DNA from: Acidimicrobiia bacterium
Lineage (GTDB): Bacteria > Actinomycetota > Acidimicrobiia > Spongiisociales > ZC4RG35
Assembly: GCA_029865445.1 (NCBI GenBank)
Contig: JAOUGY010000128.1
Location: 1 to 9,934, forward strand
Length of the DNA stretch: 9,934 nt
Direction of reading: 5' to 3'
The stretch's first letter is position 1. Every line of letters starts with the position of its first letter. Below the pieces are notes generated by a model, which saw only the letters and a list, made by a program, of their open reading frames with translations, did no database searches and was not told where the DNA came from. Shown in pieces: positions 1 through 5,990 of the stretch. A program made the translations under genes and the position numbers.

Positions 1-279
1 GATCCCCTCGGGAGCGCTCACGAGATGCGCGACCAGCGAGAACCCACGATGCAGTATCCCGTCGAGGTGGGTATGGCGGGCGCCGAATCCGAGACGGACA
101 TCGTCGAGCGCTCCTTCCACCTCGGAAGGAGACATCGCCAGAATCCGATCGATCAGCCGCTCCGCACGCCCCTTACCGTCGTGGTGTGAGTGATCGGCGG
201 GCAGATAGGTCTTGACCACGATTCGACGGGGGTCCGGGACGAGGCGGACGTCCGAACGGGTGGGAACGATGGCCGCCAT
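1..279 (-). CDS. GH130-type glycoside phosphorylase/hydrolase, N-terminal part (partial, runs off left edge)
   Basis: The first 93 residues of a protein continue past base 1. The visible part has a short beta-like opening (RLVPDPRRIVVKTYLP, residues 12-27) followed by a helical stretch (RAERLIDRILAMSPSEVEGAL, residues 38-58) and a GARHTHLDGILHRGF segment (66-80). This matches my memory of the N-terminal helical extension of long GH130 proteins, which phosphorolyse or hydrolyse beta-mannosides. The catalytic five-bladed propeller lies outside the window, so the reaction is not shown here. The ATG shares one base with the upstream TGA stop (TGATG), a layout typical of translational coupling, and makes it the third gene of a glycosyltransferase operon. 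The family call rests on sequence resemblance and on the neighbours; substrate specificity is unknown. Confidence 0.65.
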   Translation of the reverse strand, partial: MAAIVPTRSDVRLVPDPRRIVVKTYLPADHSHHDGKGRAERLIDRILAMSPSEVEGALDDVRLGFGARHTHLDGILHRGFSLVAHLVSAPEGI

Positions 280-1358
280 CAGACAGTGTCTTCGTCGGAT
301 CGGGGTTGACACGATGCAGCATCCTGGAGCGCAGCGATACCTGCCAGCGTCGACTCGGCCCCGCAGTTCTCGTTGACTGAGGCCGCCTCGAGGCCGTCGT
401 AGGTGGCTCCTGTGTCCGGGTCGTACAACGCCAGCCCGGCATCGTTGACGCCGAGCAGCCATCGGGCGGAGCGGAGCACACGGGTGCGCCATATCGGGTC
501 GCCGGTCATGCGCCAGGCACGGTGACAGGCGTCGGCCATCGCCCACGCCTCGATCGGCTGCTGGTCGAAGCCGGGCCGTGGCTGCCCGATCGACCATCCG
601 TCGGCGGGCGCGAAGCTGAAGTGTCTGCCGCTCGACTCGGCGTCCACCAACCACTCCAACAGCCGCAGGCCAACATTCGACAGACGCGTGTTTCCCAGCG
701 ACTTTCCTGCCGCCATCAACGCATCGGGAATCCGGGCGTTGTCGTAGGTGATCCTGGCCTCGGGCCAGGGAATCGAGCTCGACGCGGCATCCGCGATCAC
801 ACCCGATGTGCGCGAGAGCAGATCGCGGGCAGCGGGGTGGCCGGGATCTGCAATGAGCATTTCGGCGGCGCCGAGAGCTGCGTAGGCATTGGCGCGCAGA
901 TGTTGAGAATCGAAGGTCGTGCACGTAGAGAAGGCATCTGCACCTGCTTGGCGCATCCACTCGGTCGGTGCCGAGCGGGCGGCGGTTCCCAAACCCCACC
1001 AGGCCCGGCCCTGGCTGTCATCGCTCCCGACATCGTCGGACCACGCACCGTCGGGTGCACGCCTGTTGTGGAATGCCCCGCCGTTGGTGCGGGCTTCGAG
1101 AACGAAGCCCAGATAGGTGGCGGCGAGATCAGCCAGACCTCCGGAGGCCTCGGCCTGTCTGGAAACCACCACGAGCGCACGGGCGTTGTCGTCGGTGCAG
1201 TAGCCGTGTTCGACTCGGGGCACGTCGAATCGGGCGTGCTCGAAAAGCCCCGCTCGGGTCGTCAGTCTGCGGAGGTGGTCGAACCGTGGTGCGGGGAGCG
1301 GCGGATACGACGGCGCCGACGGGTGTCCGGTCGCCTCGGCCTGATCATCCGGCCACAT
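279..1358 (-). CDS. (alpha/alpha)6-barrel-like protein of glycosyltransferase/GH130 clusters, function unknown
   Basis: A 359-aa protein without signal peptide or membrane segment, so probably cytosolic. It contains conserved-looking blocks: FDHLRRLTTRAGLFEHAR (26-43), HGYCTDDNAR (51-60), FHNRR (97-101), DDSQGRAWWGLG (113-124), PWPEARITYDNARIP (197-211), DQQPIEAWAMA (265-275) and NENCGAESTLAG (329-340). The spacing of acidic and aromatic blocks between helices resembles six-hairpin glycosidase-like folds. I know this type as a companion, sometimes fused, of family-4 glycosyltransferases, usually annotated as hypothetical or glycosyltransferase. Its own activity is not established. I chose ATG 1358 because a GAGGGGG site sits 6 bases upstream. 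A GTG at 1385 would add nine residues, with a poorer site. The start lies 14 bp inside the upstream gene, and the stop overlaps the next ATG by one base. Confidence 0.75.
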   Translation of the reverse strand: MWPDDQAEATGHPSAPSYPPLPAPRFDHLRRLTTRAGLFEHARFDVPRVEHGYCTDDNARALVVVSRQAEASGGLADLAATYLGFVLEARTNGGAFHNRRAPDGAWSDDVGSDDSQGRAWWGLGTAARSAPTEWMRQAGADAFSTCTTFDSQHLRANAYAALGAAEMLIADPGHPAARDLLSRTSGVIADAASSSIPWPEARITYDNARIPDALMAAGKSLGNTRLSNVGLRLLEWLVDAESSGRHFSFAPADGWSIGQPRPGFDQQPIEAWAMADACHRAWRMTGDPIWRTRVLRSARWLLGVNDAGLALYDPDTGATYDGLEAASVNENCGAESTLAGIAALQDAASCQPRSDEDTV

Positions 1359-2532
1359 AGCGGGCCCCCTCACCCGACGGCACACCCGCCGCGTCGGTGG
1401 AGCGCCCGGCCAGTCGTGACAGCAGGTTCGAATACCTGCGACCGATCATCGGCCAGAACCAGCTTTCGGCCAGTCGGCGAGCATCCCGTCCCATGCTGGA
1501 TCGCAGATCCTGGTCGGTGAGCACCGACCTGATGGCACCGCTGAATCCGGCGACGTCACCGTGCGACGCCATCAGCCCTGCGCCGCCTGTGAGGAGTTCG
1601 ACTGCATGAGGGAACGGTGTCGCTACCACCGGTTTCCCGGCGGCGATGGCCTCGGCCAACACACCGGATGTCACCTGCTCGGTGGAGGAATACGGCAGGA
1701 GCACCATGTCTGCTCGACGGACCAGTCGGGCCAGCGCCGGCCCTCCCAGGTACCGGTCGTCGAATTCGACGAGATGATCCAATCCGAGGCCCTGCGCCAG
1801 CGAGACAAGGCTCTGGCGATATGTTTCGCCGGCGGCGGCCACCACGTTGGGATGGGTGGCACCGGCGATGAGATAGCGAGGCGCCGGCCGCAGATCCAGC
1901 AGCCCGGCAAACGCCCGGATCGCCGTTTCCAGACCCTTGCCGGGCCCGATGAGACCCCATGTGAGAACCAGAGGCCTGCCGCCCGCGACCAGCGACGGCC
2001 GGGCGAAGAGAGGGTTCGCACCATGGGGGATGACCTCGATTCGATCCGGATCGACGCCGTACCGACCGGCGAGGCGGGCTGCCGCCGTGTTGCTCATCAC
2101 GACCAGCTGGTCGGCCCGGTCCGCCAGGTGGCCCATGATCGCCCGTTGACCGGGGGTGGGAGCGTCGAGCACAGTGTGCAACGTCACCGCGACCGGAACG
2201 GTGATCGCCTCGACCAGGTCGAGGACTTCCACGCCGTCGGGCCCGGAGAAGATGCCGAATTCGTGCTGAACCGACACAGTGTCGTAGGTGTTGAGGATGC
2301 GGGCCGCCCGTCCCAGCGACCGGGAATCTCCTCCGAAATGTCGATGTACCACCCTGCGCCGATCGAGGCGTCCATGGAGTCCGCCGACTTCGACCACCCC
2401 GAGGCTCGAACCGCCTCCCCTATCGCCCGAGATGGCTCCGAGCAGCGACTCCGTGTAGGTGGCGAGGCCACACACGGTCGGCGGATACGTGCTCACGAAA
2501 CCGATGGACACGTTCTCCACGGTTCTCTCCAT
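1345..2532 (-). CDS. GT4-type (GT-B fold) glycosyltransferase
   Basis: A 395-aa retaining glycosyltransferase of the GT-B class that probably transfers a sugar from a nucleotide or GDP donor to a glycan or lipid acceptor; the donor and acceptor cannot be read from the sequence. The N-terminal domain opens with IGFVSTYPPTVCGLATYTES (10-29), the glycine-containing first loop, and has VSVQHEFGIF (87-96) and TLHT (117-120). The C-terminal domain has IEVIPHGAN (165-173), TWGLIGPGKGLETAI (191-205) and the donor-site block QVTSGVLAEAIAAGKPVVAT (286-305). In that block the usual first glutamate of the E-x7-E motif appears as Q286, with E294 retained. The start is ATG 2532, preceded by AAGGAGG five bases upstream; a TTG further upstream is less likely. 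It is the first gene of a three-gene leftward operon with a barrel protein and a GH130-type enzyme. Confidence 0.88.
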   Translation of the reverse strand: MERTVENVSIGFVSTYPPTVCGLATYTESLLGAISGDRGGGSSLGVVEVGGLHGRLDRRRVVHRHFGGDSRSLGRAARILNTYDTVSVQHEFGIFSGPDGVEVLDLVEAITVPVAVTLHTVLDAPTPGQRAIMGHLADRADQLVVMSNTAAARLAGRYGVDPDRIEVIPHGANPLFARPSLVAGGRPLVLTWGLIGPGKGLETAIRAFAGLLDLRPAPRYLIAGATHPNVVAAAGETYRQSLVSLAQGLGLDHLVEFDDRYLGGPALARLVRRADMVLLPYSSTEQVTSGVLAEAIAAGKPVVATPFPHAVELLTGGAGLMASHGDVAGFSGAIRSVLTDQDLRSSMGRDARRLAESWFWPMIGRRYSNLLSRLAGRSTDAAGVPSGEGARYVAG

Positions 2533-2537
2533 GGCGT

Positions 2538-2544
2538 CCTCCTT
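2538..2544 (-). promoter_or_regulatory. Strong Shine-Dalgarno site of the glycosyltransferase gene
   Basis: On the minus strand AAGGAGG lies five bases before ATG 2532. It decides the start of the glycosyltransferase against an upstream TTG in the same frame. Confidence 0.8.
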
Positions 2545-2548
2545 CGAT

Positions 2549-2560
2549 GAGGCTCGCCTC
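2549..2560. repeat. Short perfect inverted repeat GAGGC-TC-GCCTC in the operon leader
   Basis: Five-base perfect arms with a two-base centre, immediately upstream of the glycosyltransferase Shine-Dalgarno. It is short and could be chance, but its place in the leader would let a protein or hairpin affect translation. Confidence 0.3.
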
Positions 2561-2603
2561 TGAGAGGGCAAGCGGGGTGACGATCACTCGTCGAGAGGGG
2601 CGC

Positions 2604-2618
2604 ACCCGAGTGTCGGGT
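2604..2618. promoter_or_regulatory. Perfect 6-3-6 palindrome ACCCGA-GTG-TCGGGT, candidate operator
   Basis: A compact 15-bp dyad 72 bp upstream of the glycosyltransferase start, where an operator of a carbohydrate operon would be expected. The regulator is unknown. The size fits a dimeric helix-turn-helix repressor. This is inference from symmetry and position only. Confidence 0.35.
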
Positions 2619-2671
2619 AGGACCATGCCGCTGCGAAAAGCGAGGGGCGACTGATCGTCGCTACCTCCACC

Positions 2672-2703
2672 CTACGGCTTCGCCACCGCTACCGGAGCCG
2701 TAG
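2672..2703. repeat. 8-bp perfect inverted repeat CTACGGCT...AGCCGTAG, 16-base loop
   Basis: The arms lie at 2672-2679 and 2696-2703. The site is about 140 bp upstream of the glycosyltransferase and 230 bp beyond the ankyrin pseudogene stop. There is no T-run on either side, so it is not a classical intrinsic terminator. It may be a regulatory dyad, a factor-assisted terminator or a REP-like hairpin. The remainder of 2572-2932 shows no gene. Confidence 0.4.
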
Positions 2704-2932
2704 ACCTCTCAATTGCGCTCGAACGCTGGGCGGATGCCGTTCGACATGCGCCGTGGATCACCCGAGCGTGTTTCGGGAACCGGCGTCACCGGGATCGGAC
2801 GAGGGGGTGGGCAGCGCGGTAAGGAATGCTGTGATCGGAGTGAGAAAGGATGGCGTGGTCCGCTGATTTGAGGAAAGCACCGGCATCGGTCCCAGCACCT
2901 TCGACGTCGGGGATCGAGCCCTGTGGCCGGTG

Positions 2933-3295
2933 TCATGACCCGGTGAGGGCGGCCGCGATCGCGTCCTGTCCGCGTTCGCCTGCGTGTTGCGCCGCGGTCA
3001 CTCCGTCCTTGTCGGGGATCGGCGGTCGGCGCCGTTGTCGAGGAGGATGTTCACGATCTCGACGTAATCCGCTGATCCGTCTCCGAGGATCACCGCTTCG
3101 AGCAATGCGGTCCAGCCGAGCTGCCGCCTCGACGTGATCTGCTGCTGCGGCGAGCAACAACGGGGTTCGGTGGTTGTGGCCGCGTGCCTCGGTGTCGGCT
3201 CCGGCACGGAGAGCGATTGCGACTCCGTCGGCATCGCCACCCGCTGCGATCTCGAGGAGAGCCGCGTCCGGTTGGCCGAACCTCTCGGCGGTCAA
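2933..3295 (-). pseudogene. Ankyrin-repeat protein, internally deleted and frameshifted
   Basis: The reading starts with PDAALLEIAAGGDADGVAIAL and continues through RAGADTEARGHNHRTPLLLA and DHVEAA, a clear ankyrin helix-turn-helix plus beta-hairpin pattern. Near 3120 the reading changes frame and resumes at LGWTALLEAVILGDG, then DYVEIVNILLDNGAD, which is the last full repeat in this family. As I recall the family, several repeats (about 80 residues) normally sit between these two blocks, so DNA has been lost there. A second single-base shift near 3030 returns to the first frame for IPDKDGVTAAQHAGERGQDAI and the TGA stop at 2933. The original start is unclear; a TTG near 3295 is possible. Ankyrin repeats mediate protein binding. 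The partner is unknown and no intact product is expected. Confidence 0.75.
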
Positions 3296-3359
3296 TGCAG
3301 CCGTGAGGTTTCTGCGATGCGCTTCTGGTTGCGGTGTTCGGCGTGTTGCAGCGGCGTCG

Positions 3360-3406
3360 CCTATCAAGGGCACGAACTGTGCTCGACACACCTAGTTCGT
3401 GATGAG
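3360..3406. repeat. REP-like palindromic repeat, copy 1
   Basis: This copy contains CACGAACT at 3371-3378 and its exact complement AGTTCGTG at 3394-3401, enclosing a smaller dyad GTG-CTCGA-CAC. The whole ~47-bp unit recurs at 5764-5811 with about five mismatches and one indel. It lies at the 5' end of the ankyrin pseudogene. I infer a repetitive extragenic palindrome or a MITE-like remnant; a shared promoter-proximal regulatory element is the alternative. Confidence 0.6.
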
Positions 3407-3908
3407 GCTTCTTGCCCCTGCGAGATCATCCACCAGTTGCCGGGGGGAGGCTCAGACTCGTGGACGACGCAACCGAGCAATCGGCCGATTACGTCGGTTG
3501 GCCAGTACGGGGTCGATGGCGTGTAGGCCGAGTGCTGTCTGGATGGCCGGTGTCGAGGCCATGACGGCTGCCGCCACCGGGGGACCTACGAGGTGCTGGC
3601 TCGGGTGCGCAGCCCACCCCGCTGACTGCACGCGCGACGGCGCCCGATGACGACCGTCCACCCCCACCCGGGCGATCGCAGTGGCCGACAGCTCGCACGG
3701 CTGTGCCTCGATGGCGGGGTGGGGCCAGTCCCAGACCCTTGACGGTCTGCGTGTCCTCGAGCATGAAGCCAGTGAAGACAAACGCCACGGTCATCGCCGC
3801 CGCACGCATCGCCTGTGGGTGGCATCCACCCATATATCGGTCCAAACGTAGCCGCTCTAGAGGCGCCGGTCTGAGGACTAGTTCAATCACGAGTCCAGCA
3901 GATGTCAC
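3407..3908. other. 500-bp stretch without an intact gene; probable decayed coding DNA on minus strand
   Basis: On the minus strand, coherent high-GC3 segments occur in successive frames. The first (about 3700-3810) reads TVAFVFTGFMLEDTQTVKGL. The second (about 3490-3710) includes PVAAAVMASTPAIQTAL and LGLHAIDPVLANR. The third (about 3410-3490) includes DVIGRLLGCVVHESEP. Each segment is open only where the next begins to fail, as expected for one old gene with two frameshifts. I do not recognise the family. The plus-strand readings look like mirror images of these segments. It could equally be non-coding. Confidence 0.35.
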
Positions 3909-3909
3909 T

Positions 3910-3937
3910 TTGCGCGGTCGGAATGTCTCTTAGGGTG
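3910..3937 (+). promoter_or_regulatory. Weak candidate promoter for the small hypothetical gene
   Basis: A TTGCGC-like -35 and a TAGGGT-like -10 are separated by about 15 bases, some 30 bases upstream of ATG 3968. The spacing is short and the match weak; only the position supports it. Confidence 0.2.
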
Positions 3938-3967
3938 AGATCGTGGTCGAAGAATCGGAGTCGAACG

Positions 3968-4351
3968 ATGGGTACATACATGGGCGACCTCACGATGTCG
4001 GGGGTGGTAACTGAACCCCTCGACATCTGCATGGATCTGAACCGAGGATTCCTGGCGATGCGAACATCCGGCGGGGAAGAGATCGGAGCATGGCATCTCG
4101 ACACCGTGCAGATCCTCGGTCGTCAGGATGATGGCTTCATGTTCAAGATCAATGGGGTACCCGGACGGGTGCGGACCGACAACGACGGCGCCTTTGCGAC
4201 CGAGATAGACCTGATTCCGGCTCCACCCCGGCTGAAGCGTCTGATGGCAGAGAACCGGCCGGCATTGAGTCCCGCCGAGTGGTTTGCCTGTGTGATTCGG
4301 GTTGTCAGGTCCTGGGGGCTGCGGGCAGTGAGGCTAGGCAGTCTCCTTTGA
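3968..4351 (+). CDS. Small hypothetical protein, 127 aa
   Basis: A soluble protein with no signal peptide or membrane segment. The N-terminal ~85 residues look like a compact beta-rich domain: YMGDLTMSGVVTEPLDICMD (4-23), then MRTSGGEEIGAWHLDTVQI and FKINGVPGRVRTDNDGAFATEI, followed by a basic helical tail PPRLKRLMAENR. The alternation of short strands with charged turns and the phrase IGAWHLDTV recall a family of uncharacterised actinobacterial proteins, but I cannot name it or give it a function. I chose ATG 3968 because GGAG at 3957-3960 lies seven bases before it; the upstream extension to 3902 has no comparable site and an unlikely composition. The gene stands alone on the plus strand between decayed genes, converging on the truncated dehydrogenase. 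The final ~30 residues, from SPAEWFACVIRVV onward, are less family-like and may be extended by readthrough. Confidence 0.65.
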   Translation: MGTYMGDLTMSGVVTEPLDICMDLNRGFLAMRTSGGEEIGAWHLDTVQILGRQDDGFMFKINGVPGRVRTDNDGAFATEIDLIPAPPRLKRLMAENRPALSPAEWFACVIRVVRSWGLRAVRLGSLL

Positions 4352-4360
4352 GGTTGCCTA
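4335..4360. terminator. Hairpin across the stop of the small hypothetical gene (weak terminator candidate)
   Basis: The perfect arms TAGGCA (4335-4340) and TGCCTA (4355-4360) enclose a second short stem CCT-TTG-AGG. The hairpin lies between two convergent reading frames and overlaps the TGA at 4349. There is no T-run, so termination activity is uncertain. Confidence 0.3.
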
Positions 4361-4429
4361 CCCATCCGGCCAAGAAATCCCCCGAAACCGAGCTTCCGCG
4401 ACGAGAGCGCTGAGTGCGTTTCCGGCGAG

Positions 4430-4834
4430 CTACATGCGGATCCGCAACGTATAGCACCCACGCTCCCTGATCTCGTCTGCGCGCGACATGAGTTCGACTA
4501 GGTCATCGTCGACGCCCAGATAGCAGCAGTAGAGTGCGTCGGCTTCGCCACTCGCCAGGCTCACCACCAATCGTGCAGCGTCTTCCGGAGGGCGCGTGGC
4601 CCCACCGTCGATCATCTCGTGGAAGACGGTAGCGATCTGCGGTGCCCGAGTTCCCATGTCGTCGGACTCGAGGATCGAATCCAGCATCGGTGTTTGAACC
4701 GCGCCCGGGTCGATCGAGAACACGCTGATCCCGCGATCACGGGCCTCGAGGGCGGTGATCTCACTGAGGCGGATCAGAGCGGCCTTGCTGGCCGAGTAGG
4801 CGGAGCTGTAGGTCCGGGGAAAGATGCCGAGACC
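4430..4834 (-). pseudogene. Short-chain dehydrogenase/reductase, C-terminal half only (5'-truncated)
   Basis: About 135 residues carry the second half of a classical SDR. The catalytic Y-x3-K is present in AYSASKAALIRLSE (Tyr codon 4796-4798, Lys codon 4784-4786), followed by the family-typical VFSIDPGAVQTPM and the C-terminal VVSLASGEADALYCCYLGVDDDL with a terminal ADEIRERGCYTLRIR. The nucleotide-binding half, with TG-x3-G-x-G and NNAG, is absent: upstream of about 4834 this frame enters the coding sequence of the CPBP protease gene and no longer resembles an SDR. The homology thus starts abruptly inside the neighbouring gene's tail, which points to a deletion or recombination junction. Without the Rossmann fold an oxidoreductase is not expected to work, and no start codon with a ribosome site is seen. 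It ends in TAG at 4430. Confidence 0.75.
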
Positions 4835-5733
4835 TGGTCGGGCATGTCGGGGGTCTCGCGTTGGGATTGCCGTCTGAGATAGATCACAACCGCCCACAGC
4901 GCGAGGTTGGCGATGACCGCGGCCGGAGAAGCCTCGAACAGGAGAACGGTTGCCAGCGGCAGGGTGTTGAAGATGGCGTGGATGAAGATGTTGAGGAACA
5001 CGCTCTCGGTTCGCTCGTAGAACCAGGCGTGCAGCATCGCGGCCGCAACGATTCCGATACTGAAGCCGGCGAGGCTGCCGATGATCGCCGCAGGCTCCAG
5101 GCCTTGCCCGAGGAAGATGAACACGACCACGGGGAAATGCCATACCGCCCACGGGACGCCCACAGCCCAACCGGTGTCCCAGAAGTCCCTGCCATGCCTG
5201 AGTTTCTCGTTCAGGTAGCCTCGCCAACCGATCTCCTCGGTTCCTGATGTGAGCATCTGGAAAACGAAGAAGACGAGGAGGAAGACAGCAACGGTCCCGA
5301 CGCCGGGAGCATCAGGGATGATGTCGGCAGTGAGCGCGACGATCAAGGCCGCCGGACCGGCAACGAGGAGCAATATCCCGATCACCAGGCCGTAGACGCG
5401 TGCACCGACGCCCACCCGACGGATCTTTCTCCACAGTGCTTCCGACGTAGCCGACGGGTCCAGTCGAGTGGCAACGATCCCACCGATCATCGGGCCGTAG
5501 ACACCGACCAGTGAGAGGAGCGACAGCCACACGACGGTAGTTGATGCTTGGTCTTCGAAGAACAGGCCCCACACCAAGTCGGCGTTGAACAGTTGATCCC
5601 CGGCCTCGAGGTTCTGGGCGACCACCCAGGAGAGGATCCAGAAGACCCACGAGAAGCCGAATGCGATCGCCAGGAACACGATGTGCGGGCGTGCCCATAG
5701 ACCTATGGGTTCGCTCAAATCTGTCCTAGCCAC
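4774..5733 (-). CDS. CPBP family intramembrane glutamic endopeptidase (Abi/CAAX-like)
   Basis: A 319-aa, strongly hydrophobic protein with about eight predicted membrane segments (roughly residues 17-38, 66-90, 113-135, 146-163, 186-208, 215-235, 245-262 and 266-290). The CPBP motifs are all present: EEIGWR with E166-E167 and R171, WAVWHFP with H199, and FIHAIFN with H252 and N256. These residues form the metal-free or metal-assisted proteolytic site within the membrane. In bacteria such proteins process prenylated or membrane peptides, give bacteriocin self-immunity, or are of unknown role. The start is GTG 5733, with GGAGAGGG five bases upstream; an upstream GTG at 5793 lies inside a repeat and is less likely. 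The last ~20 residues (proline-rich, after about residue 300) are encoded by DNA belonging to the truncated dehydrogenase, so the native C-terminus may have been lost, but the active site is intact. Confidence 0.82.
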   Translation of the reverse strand: MARTDLSEPIGLWARPHIVFLAIAFGFSWVFWILSWVVAQNLEAGDQLFNADLVWGLFFEDQASTTVVWLSLLSLVGVYGPMIGGIVATRLDPSATSEALWRKIRRVGVGARVYGLVIGILLLVAGPAALIVALTADIIPDAPGVGTVAVFLLVFFVFQMLTSGTEEIGWRGYLNEKLRHGRDFWDTGWAVGVPWAVWHFPVVVFIFLGQGLEPAAIIGSLAGFSIGIVAAAMLHAWFYERTESVFLNIFIHAIFNTLPLATVLLFEASPAAVIANLALWAVVIYLRRQSQRETPDMPDQVSASFPGPTAPPTRPARPL

Positions 5734-5763
5734 CGTGTCCCTCTCCGTGCCTCGGGTGGCCAG

Positions 5764-5811
5764 CCTATCAGCGGCAAGAACAGTGCTCGACACCCCCTAG
5801 TTCGTGATGAG
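5764..5811. repeat. REP-like palindromic repeat, copy 2
   Basis: About 87 percent identical to 3360-3406 and in the same orientation. The central GTGCTCGACAC and the right arm AGTTCGTG are kept, while the left arm has diverged to CAAGAACA, so pairing is imperfect. It lies 30-80 bp upstream of the CPBP start and ends exactly where the antitoxin remnant stops. Confidence 0.6.
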
Positions 5812-5990
5812 CGGTTTTGTCGGTCCAGAACCGAATCAGATTCTTCCGGATTGCGTTCGTATGCGGCGCGATCCGAGTTCGCCAGGGCATCCCAAACGGG
5901 CGGCGGCCACACCTTCGCGGGCGGCGGCCGAGATGTTGATGCCAAGGCGGCGTGCCTGTTCGACCAGCGTCTCGTCGCGCGTGCAGGTTG
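5812..5990 (-). pseudogene. Antitoxin-like remnant (CcdA or ribbon-helix-helix type), frameshifted
   Basis: The minus strand reads TRDETLVEQARRLGINISAA (about 5926-5985) and then AREGVAAA, which is the beta-strand plus two-helix pattern of CcdA-like antitoxins. At about 5893-5897 the homologous reading moves to another frame and continues as DALANSDRAAYERNPEESDS, a typical C-terminal tail of small antitoxins. The remnant ends at the palindromic repeat. No toxin reading frame is visible next to it. Family assignment is by pattern only; a ribbon-helix-helix antitoxin of another class is possible. No functional product is expected. Confidence 0.45.

Noticed and set aside
522..1520. Plus-strand open frame of 332 codons opposite the barrel-like protein
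   Set aside because: It mirrors the coding strand of the operon gene; there is no ribosome site and no recognisable protein pattern.
1561..2550. Plus-strand open frame of 329 codons opposite the glycosyltransferase
   Set aside because: It is a shadow of the glycosyltransferase coding sequence, with composition typical of antisense reading.
3874..3897. GGACTAGTTCAATCACGAGTCC as a third copy of the palindromic repeat
   Set aside because: Only CTAGTTC and a loose ACGAG match; the central GTGCTCGACAC is missing. The 5-bp arms GGACT/AGTCC are too short to stand alone.
4835..5227. Upstream half of the minus-strand frame that contains the SDR remnant
   Set aside because: It lies inside the CPBP gene on the same strand in another frame, and its residues are Arg/Pro-rich with no Rossmann motif; only the part below 4834 is SDR-like.
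5734..5793. Upstream GTG 5793 as start of the CPBP protein
   Set aside because: It lies in the repeat element with no ribosome site, while GTG 5733 has GGAGAGGG at ideal spacing.
3360..5811. The two palindromic repeats as ends of one composite mobile element
   Set aside because: They are in direct orientation, too short for insertion sequences, no transposase or integrase lies between them, and no target-site duplication is seen.
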